Source: Muribaculum sp.
GTDB taxonomy: Bacteria > Bacteroidota > Bacteroidia > Bacteroidales > Muribaculaceae
DNA: 64,000 nucleotides
Direction: 5' to 3'
Assembly: GCA_023666965.1 (NCBI GenBank)
Contig: JAMPAZ010000001.1
Coordinates: forward strand, 227,223 to 291,222
Position 1 is the first letter of the stretch. Every line of letters begins with the position of its first letter. The notes beneath the pieces are model-generated. The model saw only the letters and a list, made by a program, of their open reading frames with translations, did not search any database and was not told where the DNA came from. A program made the translations under genes and the position numbers. Below are positions 9,408-19,429 of this stretch, piece after piece.

Positions 9408-9827
9408 ATGGCACTAAAACGTCAGCATGACATGATGGCAATGTTCTCGATGGCATCTATGACCGATGTCATCTTCCTTTTGCTCATCTTTTTTATGATA
9501 ACTTCTACGTTTGTATTCCCTACGGCACTGGAAGTCAATCTGCCCCAAAGTTCCGTACAGACAGCCTTAAAACCGGGCACCAAAGTCTATATCGACAAAG
9601 ATTCACAACTTTACTTGACAATCGGCGACGGCGAGCCGCAGGCCGTCACGCCGGAAGCTCTGCCAACCTTCTTAAAGCTCTCACAAGAAGAAAATGAGGG
9701 CGAAGGCTTCATAGCCATATACGCCGACGAAGAGGTGACATACGGTAAAATAGTGGAAGTGCTCGACATAGGAGCGAGGAACAACCTGAAAATGGTGCTT
9801 GCCACACGACCCGCCAACAAAAAATAA
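9408..9827 (+). CDS. exbD: ExbD/TolR-type protein
   Basis: The 139-residue protein has a single N-terminal membrane segment (about residues 18-40) preceded by a short cytoplasmic tail. The conserved aspartate used in proton transfer is D20, in MTDVIFLLLIFFM. The remaining 95 residues form the periplasmic ExbD domain. A GGAGG-like purine run lies just before the start. It sits between exbB and the tonB gene. Confidence 0.9.
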   Translation: MALKRQHDMMAMFSMASMTDVIFLLLIFFMITSTFVFPTALEVNLPQSSVQTALKPGTKVYIDKDSQLYLTIGDGEPQAVTPEALPTFLKLSQEENEGEGFIAIYADEEVTYGKIVEVLDIGARNNLKMVLATRPANKK

Positions 9828-9844
9828 TCAGCTCGCTGAACAGT

Positions 9845-10648
9845 ATGAACCGTCCAGACAAAGACAAACTAACCGCCACCGCGGCCACCGCCATAATCCT
9901 TGTGCTGTTGCTCGCAGGACTAATGTTCGGACGGTTTTCCGTCGACCTGTCGCAAGACCGCGAATGGCCACCTGTCGATTCGAGCGAAATAGTGTTCGGC
10001 GGAGAGTTTGTCAAGATGGGCGACCTTCCCACGCCTGCGGAGTCGGCAAACGAAGAGGTAATGCCACAGTCGGCGGCCGACGAGCCAACTCACGACGGCA
10101 CGGATATTGACAATCAGGGAGAGGCCGTCATTGAAGATCCATCTAAAATAACTGTTGAACAAGAATCGCCGGCAAAAGAGGAGGCAAAACCGAAGCTTGA
10201 AAAGACCGGCCCTACTAAAGAGGAACTGGCGGAACAAGCGAGAATTAAAAGGGAGCAGGAACAGGTGGCTCAACGCAAAAAAATCAGCAGCAACATTAAG
10301 AACCGTTTTAACAAAAGCTCCAAGCAAGCGAAGGGAAAAACCGGCTCAACTACAGGAAACTCGGACAACGGAGTTCTTTCGGGCACACCGGGATACAGCT
10401 TGAAAGGCCGTACGCCGGAGAGTTGGGGCTATCCGAGCAGCACTTTCGACGGCACAATAACCATCCGTGTAAAAGTCAACCGCCAAGGACATGTCATCGA
10501 CGCTTCATACGCAAGCGGCACCGGTGCCGCCGCCGCGCAACAGTCGGTCAGACTAAGCTGCATAGCAGCGGCTAAAAAGTCGCGTTTTTCAGTCGACCTC
10601 GACGCACCGGCGGAGCAGATCGGCACCATCACCTGGACCTTTAAATAG
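9845..10648 (+). CDS. tonB: TonB family energy transducer
   Basis: The 267-residue protein has one N-terminal membrane anchor (about residues 11-30). A long charged periplasmic spacer (residues 75-150) is rich in Glu and Lys, in place of the usual Pro-rich linker. The C-terminal TonB-like domain covers about residues 180-267, with TITIRVKVNRQGHVIDASY. It should connect the ExbB-ExbD motor to outer-membrane TonB-dependent receptors. It ends the pdxJ-exbB-exbD-tonB string; 87 bases follow before the next gene. Confidence 0.85.
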   Translation: MNRPDKDKLTATAATAIILVLLLAGLMFGRFSVDLSQDREWPPVDSSEIVFGGEFVKMGDLPTPAESANEEVMPQSAADEPTHDGTDIDNQGEAVIEDPSKITVEQESPAKEEAKPKLEKTGPTKEELAEQARIKREQEQVAQRKKISSNIKNRFNKSSKQAKGKTGSTTGNSDNGVLSGTPGYSLKGRTPESWGYPSSTFDGTITIRVKVNRQGHVIDASYASGTGAAAAQQSVRLSCIAAAKKSRFSVDLDAPAEQIGTITWTFK

Positions 10649-10735
10649 CACTCACAGAGCGAAAACACCGCCAACATTTCCCCCCGGTTTGGCGTTTACC
10701 CTCTGTATATAAAACTATCTCAAAAAGAAATAAGA

Positions 10736-11524
10736 ATGAAACGTATCGTGATTATGGGGGGAAGCTCCGGAATCGGCCTCAGAGTAGCAGAACTATTGGC
10801 GGCATCGGGTTGGCACGTAGGGGTCGCCGGACGCAAGGAAGAGCCTATGAAGAAACTACATCAAATGTTTCCGACTCAAGTGGAATGGGCGCAGATCGAT
10901 GTCAACCGCGATGACGCGCCAAGGCGTTTGCTGGAACTGATCGGACGGCTCGGAGGCATGGATACATATTTCCATGTATCGGGTGTAGGCTTTGAGAATC
11001 CGGAAGTAAAAATGAAAGAGGAACTCTCTACGGTTCAGACAAATGTGGTGGGATTTACGCGAATGGTCGACACAGCTTACCACTTTTTCCGCGCCCGTGG
11101 AAAAGGCCACTTGGCAATCATTTCGTCCGTAGCCGGAACTAAAGGAATCGGCGACTTGGCAAGCTATTCGGCAAGCAAAAAATTTCAACAGACTTATCTT
11201 CAAGCTCTTGAACAACTTTCGAACAAGAACGGACTAAAAATAGCATTCACCGACATACGTCCGGGCTGGATACGCACTCCGCTTTTGGATCCTGACAGGG
11301 AATATCCTATGACAATGGCATTGCAAAACGCCGCCCAGCTTATAGTAAAGGCCATTAAAAGAAAAACCCGAATAGCGGTAATCGACTGGAAATGGGCAAT
11401 AGCCGTATTTTTCTGGAGGCTAATACCCGGAGGTATCTGGATTAAGATTCCGCTCAGAGTATCGCACAAAGCCACCGACGCAGAAGAAGAGGTGAATGAA
11501 CAAGTAGAACTGTCGGAAGCATAA
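10736..11524 (+). CDS. Short-chain dehydrogenase/reductase
   Basis: This is a classical SDR of 262 residues. The N-terminal Rossmann motif is GGSSGIG (residues 8-14). The catalytic Ser lies in IISSVAG and the Tyr-Lys pair in YSASK. The substrate cannot be read from sequence. The C-terminus has a hydrophobic stretch (WAIAVFFWRLIPGGIWI), which suggests membrane association and perhaps a lipid-like substrate. It is followed after 33 bases by the C92 peptidase gene. Confidence 0.8.
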   Translation: MKRIVIMGGSSGIGLRVAELLAASGWHVGVAGRKEEPMKKLHQMFPTQVEWAQIDVNRDDAPRRLLELIGRLGGMDTYFHVSGVGFENPEVKMKEELSTVQTNVVGFTRMVDTAYHFFRARGKGHLAIISSVAGTKGIGDLASYSASKKFQQTYLQALEQLSNKNGLKIAFTDIRPGWIRTPLLDPDREYPMTMALQNAAQLIVKAIKRKTRIAVIDWKWAIAVFFWRLIPGGIWIKIPLRVSHKATDAEEEVNEQVELSEA

Positions 11525-11557
11525 AAACCGATTTTTCATAACACTCTTTATATCTTT

Positions 11558-12220
11558 ATGATAATAAACCAATCATTTAAATTCTTTGTGATCTTAGTTT
11601 CCGCAATTCTTTTCACGGAATGTGCCTTTCACAACTCCCGAAAAGACTACGTGCCCCAAAACGGAGATTTAGCATTTCAAATATCCGAAACGTCGGAATT
11701 TGTAAAAGCCATAACGGATGCTTCGGCCCAACGCGATTCACTGAAATTTGCCCATGTCGGCATTATCGTAGTCGACAACGGGGAAAATTATGTGCTTGAA
11801 GCCACACCCGAGGGAGGAGTAAAACTAACCGACTTAACACAGTATCTTTCGGAGTCTGAAAAAATTGGAGGGAAGCCAGGAGTAGTAATTAAACGCGTCA
11901 CAGACCGCGATTTCCCGATAGAGGAAGCCGTGGAACGGGCAAAATCGTATATGGGGCAAGAGTACGACTGGACATTTCTTCCCGACAACGGAAAGATGTA
12001 TTGTTCGGAACTCGTCTACGAAAGCTTTATAGACGGAGTCGGAAATCATCTGTTTAAAGCATCACCCATGAATTTCCGCGATTCAAATGGTGACTTTCCA
12101 CATTATTGGACAGAACTGTTTGACCGGCTGGGCATCGAAATACCGCAAGGCGTAAGCGGCACAAATCCACAAGACTTGTCGAACGAGACATCTCTGCATG
12201 AAGTTTACAGCTTTTTCTAA
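11558..12220 (+). CDS. YiiX/YaeF-type (C92) NlpC/P60-like cysteine hydrolase
   Basis: The 220-residue protein has a hydrophobic N-terminus and a Cys at about residue 22, so it may be a lipoprotein. It matches the permuted NlpC/P60 fold of the YiiX/YaeF family. A catalytic His is in FAHVGIIVV and the catalytic Cys is in MYCSELVYESF; the GDLAF entry motif is also present. Family members are thought to cleave amide or peptide links in the envelope, and the substrate here is unknown. It converges with birA, 5 bases away. Confidence 0.75.
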   Translation: MIINQSFKFFVILVSAILFTECAFHNSRKDYVPQNGDLAFQISETSEFVKAITDASAQRDSLKFAHVGIIVVDNGENYVLEATPEGGVKLTDLTQYLSESEKIGGKPGVVIKRVTDRDFPIEEAVERAKSYMGQEYDWTFLPDNGKMYCSELVYESFIDGVGNHLFKASPMNFRDSNGDFPHYWTELFDRLGIEIPQGVSGTNPQDLSNETSLHEVYSFF

Positions 12221-12225
12221 CCTCG

Positions 12226-12957
12226 CTACAGGATGACGGCGACTTCCTTAAAGGCATAAACATGAGGCAACGCTTCCGGCGCATCGGGCAACAAAGTGAT
12301 ATGCCCTGACGACGCTACATCGGCAATCTTAGCCGAAAATATCTCACCTGACGACGCATCGCGATACGTGCATCCACAGCGACGCCAAAGTGCCGACATA
12401 TACTCCTGATGGAGCTCGTTCCATGGCATATTCATTCGCGACAGCACTGCATCGACGACCTTCTTAAGAAATGGCTCCAACTGGGTTTCACTGCCTTTTA
12501 TCTGCCACAATGACACCGGATTAGGCGCATCGCTCACAAATTCACGCTGATTGACATTTATCCCTATTCCGGCGATACTATGCTTTATTGTCTTTCCCAT
12601 AAGGCTGTTTTCAATAAGTATGCCACAAATCTTACGGTCGTCGAAATATATATCGTTAGGCCATTTGACAGCCACACGTTGAGGAAAAGGCACCTCACTT
12701 CTGAGCGCGTCGACCACGCCGAGAGCCACAGCTTCGGATATTCGAAATTGATTAACTGCATCAATCCCGTCGGGCTTCAACAAAATCGAAAAAGTAAGGT
12801 TTTTACCGGGTTCAGCCTCCCAAGAATTGCCACGTTGACCTCGTCCGGCTGTCTGAGCCCGCGCGACAACGACGGTACCGTTCAGAGCTTCGTCGGCAAT
12901 TTCCGCGAGGGAACTGTTGGTCGACTTGACAGAGTCAAGCCATCTTATGTCGGCCAT
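12226..12957 (-). CDS. birA: Biotin-[acetyl-CoA-carboxylase] ligase
   Basis: This enzyme attaches biotin to carboxylase carrier proteins through biotinyl-AMP. It has the GRGQRG nucleotide/biotin loop followed by WEAEPGKNLTFS, then VKWPNDI and GILIEN. At 243 residues it lacks the N-terminal helix-turn-helix of E. coli BirA, so it is a ligase only and not a repressor. Its ATG shares one base with the tsaE stop (TGATG), so it is translationally coupled to that gene. Confidence 0.9.
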   Translation of the reverse strand: MADIRWLDSVKSTNSSLAEIADEALNGTVVVARAQTAGRGQRGNSWEAEPGKNLTFSILLKPDGIDAVNQFRISEAVALGVVDALRSEVPFPQRVAVKWPNDIYFDDRKICGILIENSLMGKTIKHSIAGIGINVNQREFVSDAPNPVSLWQIKGSETQLEPFLKKVVDAVLSRMNMPWNELHQEYMSALWRRCGCTYRDASSGEIFSAKIADVASSGHITLLPDAPEALPHVYAFKEVAVIL

Positions 12958-13391
12958 CAGTCAGGTATATCTACTGTCAGACGTCGACTGTCATCGTCGA
13001 GGACAGCAATATCCACACGCACCGTATCGTCAGGCAGAATGTCGGCTATCCTTTCGGGCCATTCGAGCAAGCAAAGCGCTCCGGAGTCGAAATAGTCTTC
13101 GACCCCTATATCAAACGCCTCTTCAAGATTTTCAAGCCGATAGAGGTCGAAATGATAGATTAGTTCGGCAGTGGTGTCGGAACGATATTCATTAATGATC
13201 GAGAACGACGGACTGCTCGTGGAGTCTTCCTCGACACCCAAAGCTTTAGACAAGGCGTTTATGAACGTAGTCTTACCGGCACCCATATCTCCATAAAATG
13301 CAAATATGGTAGAGTCGCCCATCAATCCGAGAAATTCCTGCGCCGCGTCATCTATGCGGTCGAGCGAGGGGATTATGATTTCGTGTTTCAT
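12957..13391 (-). CDS. tsaE: tRNA threonylcarbamoyladenosine ATPase subunit TsaE
   Basis: TsaE is the small ATPase that works with TsaB and TsaD to make the t6A37 modification of ANN-decoding tRNAs. The 144-residue length is typical, and the Walker A motif [10 protein letters not shown] is clear. A Walker-B-like YHFDLYRL follows, then LLEWPERI. It lies one base after porX and overlaps birA by one base. Confidence 0.92.
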   Translation of the reverse strand: MKHEIIIPSLDRIDDAAQEFLGLMGDSTIFAFYGDMGAGKTTFINALSKALGVEEDSTSSPSFSIINEYRSDTTAELIYHFDLYRLENLEEAFDIGVEDYFDSGALCLLEWPERIADILPDDTVRVDIAVLDDDSRRLTVDIPD

Positions 13392-13392
13392 A

Positions 13393-14949
13393 TCAAATTT
13401 TAGCTTTAAGCGTTATCAGCGGCACAAGCATCTCTTCCAGTGAAATGCCTCCGTGCTGAAATGTACCGCTATAATATTGGACATAATGATTATAGTTGTT
13501 GGGATATGCAAAGAAGTCGCGTCCTCCTGCAAAAATATATGTCGAGGACACATTCGGGGAAGGGAGGCCGAAATGCTCGGGACGCTTCATCTCGTAGACC
13601 TGCTTAGGATTGTAGTTAAGATTTTTCCCCACCTTATACCGAAGATTGGTGTTGGTGTTTCTGTCGCCCACCACCTTAATTGGGTTATCGACGCGGACTG
13701 TTCCATGGTCGGTAGTAAGCACTACATGGTGTCCGGTCTCGGCAATGCGCCGAAACAACTCATGGGCCGATGAATGGCGGAACCACGACTCGGTGAGCGA
13801 ACGATAGGCGGCATTGTTCGATGCCAATTCCCGAATCATCTTCGACTCGGTGCGTGCGTGTGAGAGCATGTCGATAAAATTCAAGACTATAACGTTCAAG
13901 TCGTTGGATTCAAGGTTTGACAGCTCACGCACCAAGCGCTCGCCGGCCGCAGAGTCATTGACTTTATTGTAGGAAAATTTAACCTTTCGTCGGAAACGCT
14001 CAAACTGAGTGGCTATAAGCGGCGACTCATTGAGATTTTTTCCTTCTTCCTCGTCCTCGTCGACCCATAAATCAGGAAACATTTTGGATATGGCCAACGG
14101 CATCAACCCGGAGAAGATGGCGTTTCTCGAATACTGGGTGGCGGTAGGCAAAATCGACGTGTAGAGTTCCTCGTCAAAGGTGAACATGTCGGATAGCAGC
14201 GGCTTCACCGTGCGCCATTGGTCAAGTCGGAAATTGTCTATTACGATAAGAAACACCTTTTCGCCCATGTCCAGCATTGGGAAAATTTTTTCACGGAAAA
14301 TGTCAGGGCTCATCAAGGGTCGGTCTTCACGATGGCTCATGTCGTTAATCCAACTGTCGTAGTTTTTCCGGACAAACTTGTAGAACGCGGTGTTGGCCTC
14401 GACCTTCTGCATATCGAGCAGCTCGTCCATTTGAGTGTCCGTCGCCGACAATTCAATCTCCCAGAAGACAAGTTTACCGTAAAGTTCATACCAATCTTCG
14501 ATGGTGCGGCAGTCTGCTATAAGGGTCGAGATATTTGAAAATTCCTGACGGTAATCAATTGTAGCCTGTTGACTTACCAATTCGTCGGAGTGAAGATTTT
14601 TCTTAATTGAGAGCAGAATTTGGCTGGGGTTGACAGGCTTAATCAGATAATCGGAGATTTTACTTCCAATAGCCTGATTCATAATGTTTTCCTCCTCGCT
14701 TTTCGTAATCATAATGACGGGCACGAGCGGAGCTGCCTGCTTAATTCTTGACAAAGTCTCGAGTCCGGTAAGGCCGGGCATATTTTCGTCGAGAATAATC
14801 AAATCGAAATGCTCAGAGTCGACAAGTTCGAGGGCATCGCGTCCACTATTGACCGTGGTAACGTCATACCCTTTTCCTTTAAGAAACATTATGTGGGGCT
14901 TCAGGAAATCAATCTCATCGTCAGCCCAAAGTATTCGATGTTGCGCCAT
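13393..14949 (-). CDS. porX: PorX-type response regulator with PglZ phosphatase domain
   Basis: The N-terminal receiver domain (residues 1-120) has the acidic WADDE motif and a phosphoacceptor Asp, D54 from this start, in [11 protein letters not shown] middle helical region leads to a PglZ / alkaline-phosphatase-like domain (from about residue 210) with [10 protein letters not shown] and TTDHGTV metal-site segments. This layout is that of PorX, which in Porphyromonas gingivalis controls the type IX secretion system. I prefer the second ATG ([12 protein letters not shown]); an ATG two codons upstream, at 14955, is equally readable. The next gene upstream encodes a PorW-like protein. Confidence 0.85.
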   Translation of the reverse strand: MAQHRILWADDEIDFLKPHIMFLKGKGYDVTTVNSGRDALELVDSEHFDLIILDENMPGLTGLETLSRIKQAAPLVPVIMITKSEEENIMNQAIGSKISDYLIKPVNPSQILLSIKKNLHSDELVSQQATIDYRQEFSNISTLIADCRTIEDWYELYGKLVFWEIELSATDTQMDELLDMQKVEANTAFYKFVRKNYDSWINDMSHREDRPLMSPDIFREKIFPMLDMGEKVFLIVIDNFRLDQWRTVKPLLSDMFTFDEELYTSILPTATQYSRNAIFSGLMPLAISKMFPDLWVDEDEEEGKNLNESPLIATQFERFRRKVKFSYNKVNDSAAGERLVRELSNLESNDLNVIVLNFIDMLSHARTESKMIRELASNNAAYRSLTESWFRHSSAHELFRRIAETGHHVVLTTDHGTVRVDNPIKVVGDRNTNTNLRYKVGKNLNYNPKQVYEMKRPEHFGLPSPNVSSTYIFAGGRDFFAYPNNYNHYVQYYSGTFQHGGISLEEMLVPLITLKAKI

Positions 14950-14976
14950 AATCATTTAGAGGCTTAGTTCAAAACG

Positions 14977-17900
14977 CTACTCGTCAAGCAAATCGTCGTC
15001 ACCCTCCGACCCTTCCGGATATTCCGGAATAACTACCGGAGTCTTAGCCGGCATAGTATTCTTCTTCTCGTCCTTATTGTCAGGCTTTTTGGTGTCGGCC
15101 GGGACAACAGGCTCGACAATGTCCGGGACAATCAGAACCGGCATAAGAGAGTCAGGACCCGCCGAGTCGGGGACTACACCGTCATCATCGGGCAACACTT
15201 CTCCTTCGGGCAACAGTATTACATCGACCTCCGGCTCTTCTTCGGGAATCTCCTGCGGCATATCGCTGATGATGGCCACGCCATAGTCCTCGTAATAGCC
15301 ATCGTCGACACGTCCGGGAGCCGCCGTCACGGGAGCTTCAGATGCCTGCTCGTCGACATATCGGAAATAGTCTTCAAATGTACGACCTTGATGCAGCAGC
15401 GTGTCAAAGTTCTTAACACTGATCATCACCGGACGCACTTGAGGAGGTAAATCAAGTTCAGTGTCGGCCTCAAGCACCTTACGATAATGTACCAGCTCAT
15501 CAAAGTTAGCAAATCCCTTGACAAGTAGCAAACCTAACCGGCCAAAATTCATCTGCTCCAACTCAAAGTCTTTGACTACAAAAGAACTGAAATTATGGCG
15601 AGCCACATCAAAAAGAAGTTGATTTGACGAAACTTCGTCGGTGGGATATACAAGCACCAACAACTGAGGTTCGTCAGGATTAAGGTCGAACGCCACCGAA
15701 TCGGATGCAAGGTCGAGTGAATCGCCACCCAGACGAAGATCCCAGATCATGCCCCGTAGATTCGAAGAACCGGCATGAAGCTTTCGGCCTTGAGCCAACC
15801 CCTTGAGATAAGCCGAAGCAAGAGGCGTTATGTCAGTGTCGGGATAGCGTTCAAGAAGCTCAGTCAGCGCCTTCTTAAACTTATCCGCATCATTCTCAGT
15901 GACATATGCGAGCGCATCAATGAACATGAATTTAGGCATGATCTTGCTCAACGGATATTTATCCTTCATGTCGATATATGCCTTATGGACATAATCATTG
16001 TCGTTATTAAGATATGCTTCGTAAGCATTGGCATAAAGCGTCTCCTGATCCTCGTCCATCTTCCGAAGCTTGTCGAGATAGTGCGGATCGCGCATGGCTT
16101 GACCGTATTTTGAATCAGGGAAATCACTGAGCACCAAAGCCCTGTAGCGTTCAGCTTCGGCGGTCCGGCCCAAGCGCATGTACATAAGGTACATATTATA
16201 GTAGACATCCAGACGATAAATATTGTCGGGATAGCGTGCCAAAAGAGCGTTCCATTCATCGGAAGCCTCGGAATAGGCTTCAAGCTTATCTTTCAGAATC
16301 AGTCCGATGTTGTACATCCCTTCTTGAATTATCTCGTTGGCATTGGCACGTTCTTGCGAAGTAGACGGTATCTGCTTCAGATAATATTCGGGATAGTGGG
16401 GGTCAGACTCTCGCTCGGCGGCCTCCTTCTCTTCAGGAGTCTGCTCGGCGGAGTCGTCGGGCGAGCCGGTCTCTTCATCTGATTCGGCATCGGAACCCTC
16501 ATCCTCATTAAAGTCGTTGAAACTGAACGACGATTTATTTCTTCGGCGCCAATCGTCCTCGAGCTTTCTCGAACCCCAACGTTTTTGGAATTCAGCCTTA
16601 CCGGCATTTCTGGTGGCCGTATTGTAAAAGTACCACGAATCGTCGTTGTTGATGGTGAACGTCGAGGGGGCCGAGGCGGCGTTTCCAGTGTTCTGCTGTT
16701 GGCCCTGAGCCTGCTGGTTGGCAAGATATTCTTCGCGTTTGGCCCGTTCTTCGTCTTCTTTTTCCTGCTTCTTAAGCCTGTCGATGATTTTCTGAATCAC
16801 CGCAAGTCGCTCTGCCTCCGGCATATCGGCAAGCCTCAGGAGCGAGTCGTTAAGATTGACGTTCTGCGTATATACGGCCAACTCGTCGAGCACGTCGCTC
16901 CTTTGGCAGATGCTGTCGTAGCCGGGATAGTTTTTAGGCAGAATCGGCACGGCCTCTGCGTAGCATGGCTGGGCGAGATCGTACTGCCGCCGTTCAAAAT
17001 ACAGCCCGCCGAGCGTCAACTGACTAATAGCCTTGTCGATACCGTTTCTAACGGAATTGTCGGCCGCAAGCACATAATTTTTGATGGCGTTGGTAGTGTC
17101 GCGACGGCTTAGATAAAGATTGCCGATGGCATAATATATCTGGTCGAGATAGTCCTTATTGCGGTCATAACGGGTCATACGCTGCAGAGCCTTGACTTCC
17201 GACGTTATGTTGTCGCCCACGTAGACCTCGCTTTGACGAATGCGGGCGTTAAGCTGTGTCCGGTAAGATGTGCCGGAGCCACCGGCATGACTGAATGCCT
17301 CGTAAGCTTTCGCTTTTTCGCCTTCACGCTGGTAGAGCTGACCAAGCAGGAAGTAAAGTCGCGACTTCTGGACACCTTTGGCGTACTTTATTGCCTCTAC
17401 AATGTAAGGCACGGCCTTTTCGGGTTCAGCAGAGCTGACATAGTAGGCCGCAAATGCCGTGTTGTACAGCTCTTTAATTCTATTGTCAACGAGTGCATTC
17501 TGCGGAATCTTTTCCAATATGCCAAGGGCTTCATAGCCCCATCCCAACGAGCAGTATGAGCGCGCCTGCCAAATCTTGGCTTCGGTCACCGTAGCTGGAA
17601 GCCAGCTAAAGTGGCGCGATATGTAGTAGAATGTGGATGCGGCACCGAGAAAGTCGCCGTTATTGTACTGACTTCGCCCCATCATCATCCATGCGTTGTG
17701 GAGAAAGGGGTTGTATTCTTCTCGTTTCATCCACTCCTTATATGCGGGGTCGCTCGCCTTTCCCGGTTTACGCGCCGGCTTTTTCTTAATCGATCGGAGC
17801 TGGATGGCCTTTTGGGCTTTCTCAATAGATCTGGTAAAGTCGCCTTGAGGCTGAGGGGCATCTGGATTGCTCCGTGCATCGGCGGGGTGCAGGAACAGGA

Positions 17901-18117
17901 GCTGCGAATAGTCGTCGTCATAGTTGCGTTCCATAGTCTTCATCGTCTCTTTATAATGCTCGTCGCCGTTAAAGTAAACGTTATAACGCGTGATAAAGGC
18001 AGTATAATTGCGCGTGGATGCCGTGTTCTTTTTAAGGCTGCATCCACACATAAGCGCGACAACCAGAAAGAACACTGCCGGACATAGAAAGCGGGATAAA
18101 CTACGGCGTGGTGACAT
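14977..18117 (-). CDS. porW: PorW/SprE-like TPR lipoprotein
   Basis: This is a 1046-residue protein with an N-terminal signal and a Cys pair (C24, C26) that suits a lipoprotein. Many TPR-like helical repeats cover residues 90-420 and 590-760. Low-complexity stretches rich in Glu, Asp, Ser and Pro lie at about 440-570 and at the C-terminus. The opening after the lipid Cys (RNYTAFITRYNVYFNGDEHY) and the length fit PorW/SprE, an outer-membrane lipoprotein needed for type IX secretion and gliding in other Bacteroidota. The assignment rests on my reading of these features, without an alignment. It is followed directly by porX. Confidence 0.7.
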   Translation of the reverse strand: MSPRRSLSRFLCPAVFFLVVALMCGCSLKKNTASTRNYTAFITRYNVYFNGDEHYKETMKTMERNYDDDYSQLLFLHPADARSNPDAPQPQGDFTRSIEKAQKAIQLRSIKKKPARKPGKASDPAYKEWMKREEYNPFLHNAWMMMGRSQYNNGDFLGAASTFYYISRHFSWLPATVTEAKIWQARSYCSLGWGYEALGILEKIPQNALVDNRIKELYNTAFAAYYVSSAEPEKAVPYIVEAIKYAKGVQKSRLYFLLGQLYQREGEKAKAYEAFSHAGGSGTSYRTQLNARIRQSEVYVGDNITSEVKALQRMTRYDRNKDYLDQIYYAIGNLYLSRRDTTNAIKNYVLAADNSVRNGIDKAISQLTLGGLYFERRQYDLAQPCYAEAVPILPKNYPGYDSICQRSDVLDELAVYTQNVNLNDSLLRLADMPEAERLAVIQKIIDRLKKQEKEDEERAKREEYLANQQAQGQQQNTGNAASAPSTFTINNDDSWYFYNTATRNAGKAEFQKRWGSRKLEDDWRRRNKSSFSFNDFNEDEGSDAESDEETGSPDDSAEQTPEEKEAAERESDPHYPEYYLKQIPSTSQERANANEIIQEGMYNIGLILKDKLEAYSEASDEWNALLARYPDNIYRLDVYYNMYLMYMRLGRTAEAERYRALVLSDFPDSKYGQAMRDPHYLDKLRKMDEDQETLYANAYEAYLNNDNDYVHKAYIDMKDKYPLSKIMPKFMFIDALAYVTENDADKFKKALTELLERYPDTDITPLASAYLKGLAQGRKLHAGSSNLRGMIWDLRLGGDSLDLASDSVAFDLNPDEPQLLVLVYPTDEVSSNQLLFDVARHNFSSFVVKDFELEQMNFGRLGLLLVKGFANFDELVHYRKVLEADTELDLPPQVRPVMISVKNFDTLLHQGRTFEDYFRYVDEQASEAPVTAAPGRVDDGYYEDYGVAIISDMPQEIPEEEPEVDVILLPEGEVLPDDDGVVPDSAGPDSLMPVLIVPDIVEPVVPADTKKPDNKDEKKNTMPAKTPVVIPEYPEGSEGDDDLLDE

Positions 18118-18148
18118 CTTACATATAATAACGCACGCGCGAGGACTA

Positions 18149-18973
18149 TTATTGTATTACGCGACGGACGGCAAAGTCCTTGACTATACGCGAGACAAGA
18201 TAGACCGCTATCTGAATCAAAACGATAATCGAGGAGCACGGCACATCTGACGCGGCGGCAAGGAATATTCCGGCCACACTCGTGAGGGCAGACACGGCTA
18301 TGGAGGTAAACATTATCTTTACGAATCGATGGCTCCAAGTCTCGGCAACAAGGACCGGCACCGTCAGCATCGAAATGAGCAACATTATCCCGACCAAACG
18401 AATCGTCAAGACTACACATACGGCAACGAGTACGGTCATCGTGTAGTTAATCAGGCGCACGGGTAACCCCGACACACGTGAAAAGTCCGAATCGAAAGCA
18501 CATGCTATAATCTTTTGCGACATAAGCGCGAAAACGGCGGCAGTCAGAACAGCGAACAAGCCAAACGCCCACAAGTCCTCAGTGCCGATAGTCAAAATGT
18601 TTCCAAAAAGGAAAGAGTTTAATTCAGGCACATAACCGGGAGTTAGGAACACGAAGAGCACACCAAGAGCCATACCGAGCGACCAAATGACCGCAATGGC
18701 TGAATCTTCACGCACTTTAAGCCGCGAAGACATCCATTCGACACCGACGGAAGAGACTACGGCAAACACTCCGGCCATAAGTATGGGACTTAAGCCCAAA
18801 TAGTAGCCAAGGCCGAGGCCACCGAAGCAGGCGTGAGTGATTCCGCCGGTTATTGACACTAATCTGCGCGTAATTATATAGGTGCCGATGACTCCGCCGG
18901 CCACGCTTATGAGCAACATGCCCCAAAGGGCATTTCTAAAAAATGCGTATTGGAAAAAGTCGACCATCTCCAT
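18149..18973 (-). CDS. Metal ABC transporter permease (ZnuB-like)
   Basis: The 274-residue protein is very hydrophobic, with about eight membrane segments, and follows the ABC-3 permease family of zinc and manganese importers. Typical segments are GGITHACFGGLGLGYYLG near the N-terminus and LLISMLTVPVLVAE near the C-terminus. No ATPase or substrate-binding gene lies beside it, so the partners must be encoded elsewhere. The neighbour upstream has a Cys/His motif that could relate to metal. Confidence 0.8.
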   Translation of the reverse strand: MEMVDFFQYAFFRNALWGMLLISVAGGVIGTYIITRRLVSITGGITHACFGGLGLGYYLGLSPILMAGVFAVVSSVGVEWMSSRLKVREDSAIAVIWSLGMALGVLFVFLTPGYVPELNSFLFGNILTIGTEDLWAFGLFAVLTAAVFALMSQKIIACAFDSDFSRVSGLPVRLINYTMTVLVAVCVVLTIRLVGIMLLISMLTVPVLVAETWSHRFVKIMFTSIAVSALTSVAGIFLAAASDVPCSSIIVLIQIAVYLVSRIVKDFAVRRVIQ

Positions 18974-18982
18974 AGGTTGCAG

Positions 18983-19423
18983 CTAAATTGCGGTACTTAA
19001 CGCGGCTTCGCGGCGAGCCTCGGCAACAATCATCAAAAGTTCGTCCCTGACTGGGTCGGGCAACCGGATGCCTCGCAACTGAATGCTACGGCCCCATCCG
19101 GCAATATCCTCGGGGAGTAAGGTCAGCAATACGTCGCGAAACTCCTCAATCTCGTCATCGTCGTAGCTGTCGGGTTCGCGCCCTATGAACCTGTCAAGCT
19201 CTTCGTCGTCGTAGTATTCAATCGTGTCGCTGACAGAGGCCAGCAGACTGTCGCGCTCGCACGTGATGTGCATACCACAGCACTCTTCGTTTTCTGAATC
19301 CGTCTGAACGGTTTCGACCGGTTCATCAGCCTGAGCTTTGGGACTGCGTGTCAACCTGTCGTGGCACCACAGAGCCACGCCAACCGCCACAAGGACTGAG
19401 GATATGATTATTATAACTTCCAT
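18983..19423 (-). CDS. Conserved small membrane protein with CCGxHxxC motif
   Basis: The 146-residue protein has one N-terminal membrane segment (residues 3-20). A Cys/His cluster follows, C48-C49-G-M-H52-I-T-C55. The acidic C-terminal domain (YYDDEELDRFIGRE onward) is soluble and helical. I recall very similar proteins in Bacteroides, with no firm function. The Cys/His group could bind a metal or an iron-sulfur centre, and the next gene is a metal transporter permease 9 bases on. That link is inference. Confidence 0.6.
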   Translation of the reverse strand: MEVIIIISSVLVAVGVALWCHDRLTRSPKAQADEPVETVQTDSENEECCGMHITCERDSLLASVSDTIEYYDDEELDRFIGREPDSYDDDEIEEFRDVLLTLLPEDIAGWGRSIQLRGIRLPDPVRDELLMIVAEARREAALSTAI

Positions 19424-19429
19424 ATAGTT

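Noticed and set aside
10649..10735. Possible terminator after tonB
   Set aside because: The GCCAA/TTGGC pairing is imperfect and no T run follows.
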